Below are positions 1 through 6,406 of a stretch of 6,613 nucleotides of DNA, piece by piece. The notes beneath the pieces were generated by a model that made no database searches, was not told the origin of the DNA, and worked only from the letters and a program-made list of their open reading frames with translations. The stretch is from Chitinophagaceae bacterium (GTDB lineage: Bacteria > Bacteroidota > Bacteroidia > Chitinophagales > Chitinophagaceae): NCBI GenBank assembly GCA_003489485.1, contig DNMB01000037.1, positions 1-6,613 of the forward strand, given 5' to 3'. Each line of letters begins with the position of its first letter. The first letter of the stretch is position 1. The position numbers and the translations under genes are program-made.

Positions 1-564
1 TTCCCGCTGGGTTTACTCGTCGATTTTTTTCCCGGTGCTTTTCTATCCTCGTTTCATGCGTCTTTCTTCGAAGCGGCCATTCCCGAAGAGATCGCAAAGT
101 TTCTCGTTCTTTATTTTCTGATCTGGAAAAGTAAAGAGCTGAATCACCATTACGATGGCATTGTATACTCCGTTTTTATATCTCTTGGATTCGCCTTAGT
201 TGAAAATATATTATATGTTTTTGATGGAGGTATGGAAGTAGCGATAGCACGCGCTGTGCTTTCTGTACCCGGGCACGGACTGGATGCAGTTTTGATGGGC
301 TATTACTTCTCATTAGCAAGATTTCATGAAGGAAAGAAAAGATGGGAATTTATGACCAAGTCTTTGCTTGTGCCGATCATATTCCATGGCGGATATGACT
401 TCATATTGTTCTATATGGAGGCCAATGAATCGAATGGTCTGCTTTTATTAGGGCTGGTAATTGCCTTGGCCTGGTTGGTGATCAAGCTTTGGAGAAAGGG
501 AATTTATAAGATCAAAAAGCATTTGGAGCGCGATGGGCGATTGTTCGCTGAAGAGAAGAAATAG
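1..564 (+). CDS. PrsW family intramembrane metalloprotease, C-terminal part (5' end outside window)
   Basis: The frame is open from the first base to a TAG at 562-564 and gives 187 residues with no start in view, so the N-terminus is missing. The ATG at 232 is internal, because the conserved motifs begin before it. Visible motifs fit the PrsW/PF13367 family: PEEIAK at residues 28-33 (the family EExxK site), FALVEN at 64-69 (a conserved Glu-Asn), PGHGLDA at 90-96 and FHGGYDF at 128-134. The Glu and His residues of such motifs are thought to bind metal in this family. Hydrophobic stretches around 34-42, 54-73, 120-137 and 145-158 fit a multi-pass inner-membrane protein. The tail (about 160-187) is basic and probably cytosolic. 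In Bacillus subtilis, PrsW makes the site-1 cut of the anti-sigma factor RsiW. The substrate here is unknown, and no sigma or anti-sigma gene is visible. The family is usually somewhat over 200 residues, so perhaps 30-50 are missing. Confidence 0.88.
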   Translation, partial: FPLGLLVDFFPGAFLSSFHASFFEAAIPEEIAKFLVLYFLIWKSKELNHHYDGIVYSVFISLGFALVENILYVFDGGMEVAIARAVLSVPGHGLDAVLMGYYFSLARFHEGKKRWEFMTKSLLVPIIFHGGYDFILFYMEANESNGLLLLGLVIALAWLVIKLWRKGIYKIKKHLERDGRLFAEEKK

Positions 565-721
565 AGATTTAATGGCATGTTGTAGAAACATAACTAGCTG
601 TAAACCAAACATCTAAATTATCCCCTTTTTATCTATAAATTCTGTCACCTCTCGTTTAGTCTTTGAGTAGCCAATGGGAGTTATACATATTCGCATTTCA
701 AAAATATAAGTATATTCAATA

Positions 722-800
722 GTTAAAAGTTGAGTCCGGAAACAACTTTAAAAACGGGGCGAAACCGAAAAGCCACAAGAGTAGGACCCTAAATTGCCTT
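722..800 (+). promoter_or_regulatory. candidate structured RNA leader of the DUF805 gene (possible DUF805 RNA motif)
   Basis: The ~80 bases before the DUF805 start differ in composition from the AT-rich DNA before them and can fold. AAAGTTG (726-732) pairs with CAACTTT (743-749) around a 10-base loop. GGC (758-760) can pair with GCC (772-774) around a purine-rich loop. GTCC in the first loop (734-737) can pair with GGAC (784-787), which would make a pseudoknot. The element ends a few bases before the ATG at 804, a position suited to cis control of translation or early transcription. From memory, comparative-genomics surveys of structured RNAs describe 'DUF805' and 'DUF805b' motifs upstream of DUF805 genes. 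I have not matched this sequence to either model, so the identity is an inference from position and fold. The ligand, if any, is unknown. Confidence 0.42.
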
Positions 801-803
801 TAT

Positions 804-1142
804 ATGAATTACTATGTAAAAGTTTTGCAGAACTATTTCAATTTCAACGGAAGGGCTCGAAGAAGTGAATTCTGGTATTTTACCTTGTTTAACGTAATTA
901 TTTCTTTTGTCTTAGGCTTGGTTGGGGGATTTACGGGCCTATCGATCATTTCTACGATCTACTCACTTGCCGTGTTAGCACCAAGTATTGCGGTTGCTGT
1001 AAGAAGAATGCACGATGTGGGTAAGAGTGGCTGGTTTGTCTTGATCCCCATATACAATCTTGTGTTGGCGGTTACTGAAGGAAACAAAGGGACAAACGAA
1101 TACGGACCTGACCCTAAAGAATCTTCTGCCGAAGCCGTTTAA
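804..1142 (+). CDS. DUF805 family small membrane protein
   Basis: This is a complete 112-residue protein, a usual length for DUF805 (PF05656; relatives of E. coli YhaH/YhaI). Family hallmarks are clear: an N-terminal YFNFNGRARRSEFWYF block at 11-26, the central RRMHDVGKSGWF motif at 67-78, and a C-terminal NEYGPDPK motif at 98-105. Three hydrophobic segments at about 24-43, 47-66 and 77-91 predict an inner-membrane protein. The loop between GW and the last motif is slightly shorter than in many relatives. No biochemical function is established for the family. The ATG at 804 is chosen because the conserved N-terminal block follows at once. No Shine-Dalgarno site is visible, which is common in Bacteroidota. 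The gene appears to be monocistronic, preceded by a possible structured leader and facing the HmuY-like gene tail to tail. Confidence 0.93.
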   Translation: MNYYVKVLQNYFNFNGRARRSEFWYFTLFNVIISFVLGLVGGFTGLSIISTIYSLAVLAPSIAVAVRRMHDVGKSGWFVLIPIYNLVLAVTEGNKGTNEYGPDPKESSAEAV

Positions 1143-1152
1143 TTAATGAGTT

Positions 1153-1177
1153 GGCGAGCTATAAACTAAAACTCGCC
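1153..1177. terminator. hairpin at the convergent gene junction, possible bidirectional terminator
   Basis: GGCGAG at 1153-1158 pairs perfectly with CTCGCC at 1172-1177 around a 13-base loop. The hairpin sits between the DUF805 stop (1140-1142) and the end of the HmuY-like gene, whose TAG stop (1166-1168) lies in the loop and whose last codons form one arm. Placement between convergent genes fits a shared terminator. Against this, the stem is only 6 bp, the loop is long, and no real T-tract follows on either strand. Confidence 0.35.
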
Positions 1178-1825
1178 CGACCCATTTAATTGAACCGTAT
1201 AGCGAAAATGCAAAAATCGCTGATCTTTTATTTTTACGCTGTCAGGGGCGGAGGCCGAAGGCGTTATTCCTCCTCGATAATAATTTAGGATCTCCACTTT
1301 TGCAAACTTACCTGTTGCCGTACGCACAACAAGAACACGGCCCGGTATAGGGGTCAGCAAATTAGTTGGGCCGTCGTAGGTATACCAAGCACGGCCAGAG
1401 CCGCGTGCAATGGCATAAGAAACCGGGTGATTATCGACTCTGAATACCGAATCGGTTGGAACTCTTAGCAAAGACTCAAAAGTTCCGGTTTGTACAAATG
1501 CACCTCCTAAACCTGGGCCACTTGTTTGATTATTTACACGAATAACGGTACCTGCAAAAGCCAGGTCCCAGCGATTGGTATTTGAATCGGCGTTGGGTAC
1601 CCACTGCCCTCTCTCCAAACTAAAAAAGCTATAACGCCCCGACCCAACGGGCTGACCGATTGAATTAAACCCGATAATGGTATCGGCGGGCAAATTTCTG
1701 ACTGTGGTAATAGGGCCCGAAACCTGAATAGCAAAACTTCTGCCATCGACCTTGGCGGGTAGTTTCTCCTTATTACACCCGAAACAAAATAATAACATAG
1801 CAGTGACCACTAATAAAAATCGCAT
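1166..1825 (-). CDS. HmuY-family surface lipoprotein (probable haem-binding haemophore-like protein)
   Basis: This is a complete 219-residue protein, close to the length of Porphyromonas gingivalis HmuY. A hydrophobic signal peptide (2-16) ends at FGC with Cys17 as the likely lipidated residue. The -3 position is Cys rather than the usual Leu, so the lipobox is atypical. HmuY-family landmarks (PF14064) appear in order: YSFFSLERG at 65-73, RWDLAF at 85-90, IRVNNQTSGPG at 95-105 followed by GGAF, WYTYD at 147-151, RVLVVRTATGKFAKVEILNY at 163-182, and a final beta strand near 203-213. The family captures haem at the cell surface and hands it to a partner TonB-dependent receptor, here encoded just upstream. 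The start is 5 bases after the receptor stop, so translation is probably coupled. The mature part has only two histidines (133 and 206) and no methionine, so the exact ligand and its coordination are uncertain. Confidence 0.88.
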   Translation of the reverse strand: MRFLLVVTAMLLFCFGCNKEKLPAKVDGRSFAIQVSGPITTVRNLPADTIIGFNSIGQPVGSGRYSFFSLERGQWVPNADSNTNRWDLAFAGTVIRVNNQTSGPGLGGAFVQTGTFESLLRVPTDSVFRVDNHPVSYAIARGSGRAWYTYDGPTNLLTPIPGRVLVVRTATGKFAKVEILNYYRGGITPSASAPDSVKIKDQRFLHFRYTVQLNGSGEF

Positions 1826-1830
1826 AAATA

Positions 1831-3981
1831 TTAGATTTTAGATTGTTGAATAGTTGAGGTTCGCTTGACTGGCATCTTCAGCCTTACTAATACAAAAACA
1901 GTACGAGGTTGCAAATTGGGTTGATAGAAGACATCCTGATAATTGAGTAGGTTATCGATGCCTGCCTGAAAGACGAGATGGGAGTTGATCGAAAATCCGC
2001 CACTTAGGTTTACCTGCAAAAATCCATTAGCAAATTCATCATAGTGGTCATAAACGGTATTGCCATTACTGTTTGCTATGGTCCAGCGGCTACGATAGAA
2101 CACGCGGAGATTGACAAATCGATCAATGGCTGGTTCATATGTAAGCTTCAACTGAGCCTGGTGTTTGCTACGATTAGGAAGACCCGCATACTCGTTAGTA
2201 TTCATAAGACGAATGGCTCCGGATACATCGCGTATGTACTCCTTGCCCTGATCAATACGACTGCGCTCCTCCTTATCGGCTGTCTCTAAATATTGGTAGC
2301 CCAAATTCACCGATAAAGATTTATACAGTTGCCATCTTACAGCCAGTTCAATTCCTTGGGTGAATGCGCGATTTACATTGAGGTAACTAAATAACTGGGA
2401 GCCATCTAGACGAGTGGCAACATGGCGAACATCAATGAGAGAGTTGATATCGTTTCTAAACAGAGATAATTGTGTTGTGATAGGAACAGTAAAACTATAG
2501 TTGATCTCTACATTAGCACCGGTAGAGAATTCCGGACGCAATGCACTAAGCTTTAAAAAGTCGGGCTTGCGTTCGGCAATTTGACCCAGTTGGTTCAAGC
2601 TATTAATTACGTCGATGGCCTGCGCAGCACCAAAAACAGAGTAGCCCCCCGCAGCTGTGTTGGTGAAATTCAAAAAAAGCTGGCGAAAGTCCGGAGCTTT
2701 GAAGCCCTGGCCAATGGACCCCTTAAATGAAAGACGAGCATTGGGCTGATATCGCAACGCCCATTTAGGGGTGAGTGCGGCCGAATAAATAGTGTGATGA
2801 TCGAATCGAGCTCCTAACACACTAATCCATTTGTGTCCCAACTTAACCTCCCACTGCGCAAAAGCATACCGAACTGAATTTTCTTTTTTATTTGAAAAGT
2901 CGTCATAACGAGTGGAGTTCGCTTGTTCGAGCTGAACACCCAATCCCGCCACGATGCTAGTACTTCCCTTTTTTATATCGAGCTGATTTTCTAAACGATA
3001 TAAGCGCTGTTCGAATCTATCCTTATATATACTATCGCCAGGCGAAGAAAAACGTAGTTCTTGATCTCCTGTATACTTGGTGATATAGGCTTTTGTAGAA
3101 ATGGTCAGGCTTGCTGAATGCCTGTAGGTTAGAGCAGGCTGAAAAACTACCTCATTATTACGTTCCCTACCAAAAGATGCAGTAGTAACCCCATTGTTTT
3201 GAACAGAAAACTGTTGTCGAAAAAGATCCTGACTCAATCGCGTCAGTACGCGCAAATCAATTTTTTTACCAATAAGCCCCTGTACCACAGATTGACTAGC
3301 AAAACGAGAAAGCGGTCGTGGAACCCGATCTTGCGAAAAGGGGCGGTAACTAATCGCATCGGCATATAAATAATTATTGCTCTGCTTAACATTCCACTTA
3401 CCCACTCTAAAAGAAAATTGAGCGTCGGCTTCTGTATGCTCTAAATTTTGTGACGAAAAAGGAATGCCCCAGCCCCGCTTGGTATCGGCAACCCCGTACC
3501 GAAGTGAAATCTCGGCTTGGGGTTTGACACCATTATCGGTTATTAAATTAATAACGCCGGCCATCGCTTCCGATCCATATAAACTCGATGATGGACCTTT
3601 GATGATCTCAATTCGCTTAATACCGGAAAGCGAGACGCGACTTAGGTCGAGTACACCAGATGTTCTGCCGATAAGCGGCTGTCCATCTAGCAGAATTAAT
3701 GTATGCTCAGGGCTAAGTCCCTGCATTTGTAGCCCTGCGCCAAACCCGGTTACCAATTGAAGGCCCGGCTGCTCTTGTAAAATATCGCGTAAGCGCATCG
3801 AGCCTGCTTGCTGAATTTGTTTGCGTTGAATAAGCTGAACAGGAATAGCCACATTACCTAAACGCTTTTCTTGCCTGGTAGCCGCAACAACCACTTCGTC
3901 GAGTATTTGAAGAGTATCGAGCTGAGCCAACAAGGGCATCAAAGGCCACAAAAGCAAGAAAAAAACAAAATAAAGGCGCAT
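1831..3981 (-). CDS. TonB-dependent outer-membrane receptor, HmuR-like (probable haem/iron uptake)
   Basis: This is a 716-residue outer-membrane receptor. The ATG at 3981 is chosen because it gives a compact signal peptide (1-20, ending PLLAQ). The frame also allows a TTG six codons earlier, which adds nothing useful. LDEVVVAATR at 27-36 resembles a TonB box. The plug domain covers about 40-150, with RDILQEQPG at 65-73, LILLDGQP at 95-102 and RIEIIKGPSSSLYGSEAMAGVINL at 123-146. The 22-strand barrel follows. It carries FKAP at 427-430, like the FRAP/YRAP box of haem receptors, and LRPEFSTGANVE at 481-492, then NLLN at 678-681 near the end. There is no N-terminal carboxypeptidase-like domain and no signalling domain. 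The HmuY-like gene follows after 5 bases, which makes haem the likeliest substrate. However, I see no histidine between FKAP and the following conserved block, where HmuR has one. A siderophore or another tetrapyrrole remains possible. Confidence 0.9.
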   Translation of the reverse strand: MRLYFVFFLLLWPLMPLLAQLDTLQILDEVVVAATRQEKRLGNVAIPVQLIQRKQIQQAGSMRLRDILQEQPGLQLVTGFGAGLQMQGLSPEHTLILLDGQPLIGRTSGVLDLSRVSLSGIKRIEIIKGPSSSLYGSEAMAGVINLITDNGVKPQAEISLRYGVADTKRGWGIPFSSQNLEHTEADAQFSFRVGKWNVKQSNNYLYADAISYRPFSQDRVPRPLSRFASQSVVQGLIGKKIDLRVLTRLSQDLFRQQFSVQNNGVTTASFGRERNNEVVFQPALTYRHSASLTISTKAYITKYTGDQELRFSSPGDSIYKDRFEQRLYRLENQLDIKKGSTSIVAGLGVQLEQANSTRYDDFSNKKENSVRYAFAQWEVKLGHKWISVLGARFDHHTIYSAALTPKWALRYQPNARLSFKGSIGQGFKAPDFRQLFLNFTNTAAGGYSVFGAAQAIDVINSLNQLGQIAERKPDFLKLSALRPEFSTGANVEINYSFTVPITTQLSLFRNDINSLIDVRHVATRLDGSQLFSYLNVNRAFTQGIELAVRWQLYKSLSVNLGYQYLETADKEERSRIDQGKEYIRDVSGAIRLMNTNEYAGLPNRSKHQAQLKLTYEPAIDRFVNLRVFYRSRWTIANSNGNTVYDHYDEFANGFLQVNLSGGFSINSHLVFQAGIDNLLNYQDVFYQPNLQPRTVFVLVRLKMPVKRTSTIQQSKI

Positions 3982-4142
3982 TCGAAGCGCAAGGTGCAAC
4001 TATCGGTAAAAAATTAAATCACAAGTTTGTAAAACTACAGATGCGGTCTCAGAATTTACAATCGCATGACAAGCGCAGAATCTTTACAAAAGCTTTACAA
4101 TTAGTTAAGCGAGAAAAAAAATTGCGATATAGCTTTGCGGCG
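3982..4142. promoter_or_regulatory. divergent control region between the two TonB-dependent receptor genes
   Basis: These 161 bases separate the chosen starts of the two divergent receptor genes, so the region must contain promoters for both unless transcription enters from elsewhere. It is AT-rich, with A- and T-runs at 4008-4016 and 4112-4121. A perfect 5+5 inverted repeat, AGTTT-GTA-AAACT, lies at 4024-4036. No convincing Bacteroidota promoter pair (TTTG at -33 and TAnnTTTG at -7) is seen on either strand, and no sequence resembling the classical Fur box. Shine-Dalgarno sites are not evident before either gene. Confidence 0.6.
4028..4100. repeat. four copies of the heptamer TTTACAA/TTGTAAA, possible operator sites
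   Basis: TTGTAAA occurs at 4028-4034 and TTTACAA at 4055-4061, 4083-4089 and 4094-4100. The last two copies are preceded by C and start exactly 11 bases apart, about one helical turn, as expected for cooperative binding on one DNA face. The first copy overlaps the AGTTT-GTA-AAACT inverted repeat. Other exact copies seen in the window are near 4833, inside the FecA-like gene, and at 6386-6392, just after its stop, so the word is not unique to this region. A regulator is not identified. Confidence 0.35.
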
Positions 4143-6383
4143 ATGAAAATAAAAAGTAGGGGCTTAGCACTATGCCTTTTGATTCAAGTCTCATTGCCAG
4201 CACAAGAAACTTATCGGGCAGATACCACTCATATAAAATATCTAGCTGAGATCACACTGGTAGGAAGAACAAATCGCTCCGATTTGCAACAAATTCCAGA
4301 GATTGTCGGCACCTCAATATATGCAGGGAAAAAATCAAGCCTGCTCGTTATAAAGAATGTAGAGGGTAACATTACGACAAACGTAATGCGACAGGTCATG
4401 GCAAAAATTCCTGGTATACACATTTGGGAAAACGATGGTAGTGGCATTCAAATTGGGGTAGCCACAAGGGGGCTAAGTCCTAACAGAAGCTGGGAATTCA
4501 ATGTGCGACAAAATGGATATGACATTGCCGCAGATCCCTATGGCTATCCAGAAGCCTACTATAATCCACAATTACAGGCCGTGCAGCGTATAGAAGTCAT
4601 TCGCGGACATGGGGCCCTTCAATATGGCTCGCAATTTGGGGGAATGATCAATTATATTTTACGCGATGGCAGTGAATTTAAAAAACCGTTTCAAGTCGAA
4701 ACACAACAAACAGTCGGAAGCTTTGGACTGTCGAACATTTATCTGGGGGCCGGAGGCCAATCTGAAAAATGGAACTATTATGGATTTTTTGATCGCCGAC
4801 AAGCAGATGGCTATCGCTTGAATAGTGATTACTTTACAAATGCCTCTTTTGTTACAGCTACCTATCGACCAACAAAAAAAATCTCCACCACCCTAGAGTT
4901 AATGCGCTCACATATTCGAAGCCGGCAACCAGGAGGCTTACATGACACTGCCTTATACGTTAATAATCGCCAAAGCCTTAGATACAGAAACTTTATGGAC
5001 ATTGAGTGGTCTACGCTGGCCTGGCGATCGCGATTTGAATTCAACGCAACATCCCGGATGGATATAAAGTTGTTCGGGTTGATCGGAGATCGAAATAGCG
5101 TAGGCTTTTTACCGACCGGAGGCATTGGCGTTGCTGATACTATCAACCCCACCCTCGGTACGTACAATCCCAGAAATGTAAATATTGACAGGTATCGCAA
5201 TTGGGGGGGCGAGTGGAAATGGATCACTGATTATAGTATTGAAAAAAGCAAAAACACCCTGTCAGTAGGACTTCGCCGATTCTCAGGTTATACCAATAGA
5301 CTCGTAAGCGATGGCAAGGGAGATGCAGGCGTTGACTATTCGCTTCGAATAGAGAACAATACCTGGATGCGTGATATTGACTTTACCAGTATCAATTACG
5401 CGTTGTTCGCTGAAAATATAATTCGTATCGGCAACCGCCTCTTAATTATACCCGGATTTCGCTACGAATGGCTGGGAGGAAGTGCTTCGGGACAGCACAC
5501 GATCGTTAATGGCGTTCCGGTAAGTTTAATTCGACAGCAAAAGAAAAGAGGATTTCTTCTTGGAGGGATCGGGATCGAATATCATTTTTTACGATCACTT
5601 GAGTTGTATGGAAACATTACGGAAGCCTACCGCCCTGTTTTATTTGCCGATCTAAGCACCCCGCCGACAACCGATCGAATTGATCCCTCCCTTGATGATG
5701 CACGTGGCTACAATTCAGACATAGGAATAAGGGGAAAGATAAATAACCTGCTTTATATTGATGTCAGCATTTACTACCTGCACTACGGAAACAGAATCGG
5801 TACACTGCTACAAGAAGATGTGGTCGGCAACCGCTATAACCTACGAACAAATATTGGCGGTAGTCGAGCAAAGGGCATTGAACTTTTTGCTGAATACCAG
5901 GGGCGGCTTGCTAAAGCATATAATTCACCATGGCGGTGGAGTCAGTACATTTCTTATAGTTTTACCGATGCTCGCTACGGAAATTTTTATTTGACGAGAA
6001 TATCAAATAACCAGATAATAAAGGAGAACCTACGAAATAAACAAGTAGAGAATGCTCCTAGGCACACGCTACGAACCGGAAGCTCTTTACTATACAAACA
6101 GATAAAAATCACAGGGCAGCTAAGCTACACGAGTGGCACATTTAGCGATGCTAACAATACTTTTTTCGCTACAGCGAACGCTCAAAATGGCTGGATACCT
6201 GCTTATTCGATCGTAGATCTTACCCTCTCTATGCCCATTGACAAACAGTGGTCATTATCGACAGGGGTCAATAATCTTTTAAATGCAGTGTATTTTACCA
6301 GACGCGCTTCTGGCTATCCTGGACCTGGGGCCATGCCTGCTGATGGACGAACTTGGTTTCTTACACTAAAAAATCAACTTTAG
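4143..6383 (+). CDS. TonB-dependent outer-membrane receptor, FecA-like (ferric citrate or other ferric chelate uptake)
   Basis: This is a 746-residue receptor. The frame is open further upstream to an ATG at 4041, but the 34 extra residues are basic and polar, while the ATG at 4143 starts directly on a signal peptide (1-21, ending SLPAQ). LAEITLVG at 34-41 is a possible TonB box. The plug spans about 65-178 and matches the FecA family (COG4772): IPGIHIWENDGSG at 89-101, IGVATRGLSPNRSWE at 104-118, PYGYPEAYYNP at 132-142, QRIEVIRGHGALQYGSQFGG at 148-167, then MINYILRDG. The barrel ends with NNLLNAVYFTRR and GYPGPG at 724-729, a tail typical of FecA-like receptors. E. coli FecA takes up ferric dicitrate. 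Here the substrate is inferred from family only. The N-terminal signalling domain of E. coli FecA is absent and no FecI/FecR genes are in view, so transmembrane signalling is unlikely. It is transcribed away from the HmuR-like gene. Confidence 0.92.
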   Translation: MKIKSRGLALCLLIQVSLPAQETYRADTTHIKYLAEITLVGRTNRSDLQQIPEIVGTSIYAGKKSSLLVIKNVEGNITTNVMRQVMAKIPGIHIWENDGSGIQIGVATRGLSPNRSWEFNVRQNGYDIAADPYGYPEAYYNPQLQAVQRIEVIRGHGALQYGSQFGGMINYILRDGSEFKKPFQVETQQTVGSFGLSNIYLGAGGQSEKWNYYGFFDRRQADGYRLNSDYFTNASFVTATYRPTKKISTTLELMRSHIRSRQPGGLHDTALYVNNRQSLRYRNFMDIEWSTLAWRSRFEFNATSRMDIKLFGLIGDRNSVGFLPTGGIGVADTINPTLGTYNPRNVNIDRYRNWGGEWKWITDYSIEKSKNTLSVGLRRFSGYTNRLVSDGKGDAGVDYSLRIENNTWMRDIDFTSINYALFAENIIRIGNRLLIIPGFRYEWLGGSASGQHTIVNGVPVSLIRQQKKRGFLLGGIGIEYHFLRSLELYGNITEAYRPVLFADLSTPPTTDRIDPSLDDARGYNSDIGIRGKINNLLYIDVSIYYLHYGNRIGTLLQEDVVGNRYNLRTNIGGSRAKGIELFAEYQGRLAKAYNSPWRWSQYISYSFTDARYGNFYLTRISNNQIIKENLRNKQVENAPRHTLRTGSSLLYKQIKITGQLSYTSGTFSDANNTFFATANAQNGWIPAYSIVDLTLSMPIDKQWSLSTGVNNLLNAVYFTRRASGYPGPGAMPADGRTWFLTLKNQL

Positions 6384-6406
6384 GCTTTACAATGAGACCC
6401 TATTGA

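Noticed and set aside
577..591. ATGTT-GTAGA-AACAT hairpin just after the PrsW-family gene, as a terminator
   Set aside because: The stem is only 5 bp and AT-rich, with no T-tract after it. It is too weak to call.
1534..1746. Open frame of 70 codons on the minus strand inside the HmuY-like gene
   Set aside because: It is a same-strand shift of a clear HmuY-family coding sequence and has no recognisable protein features. The frame at 5758-5994 inside the FecA-like gene is rejected for the same reason.
3464..3760. Open frame of 98 codons on the plus strand inside the HmuR-like receptor gene
   Set aside because: It lies wholly antisense to well-conserved plug sequence, and its translation shows no domain, signal or membrane segment. 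The same applies to the frames at 2044-2289 (plus), and at 4229-4447 and 4862-5227 (minus) within the receptor genes.
4130..4137. TAGCTTTG, a perfect match to the Bacteroidota -7 promoter box TAnnTTTG
   Set aside because: It lies only 5 bases before the chosen ATG at 4143, so transcription would start at or inside the coding sequence. No -33 TTTG stands at the right distance upstream.
3982..4142. Fur-type operator between the iron receptor genes
   Set aside because: No 19-bp GATAATGATAATCATTATC-like sequence or good partial match is visible on either strand.
6384..6406. Terminator between the FecA-like gene and the convergent repeat-protein gene
   Set aside because: The 23-base gap contains no stem of useful length. 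The only pairing seen, GGCT with AGCC, is 4 bp with a long loop.
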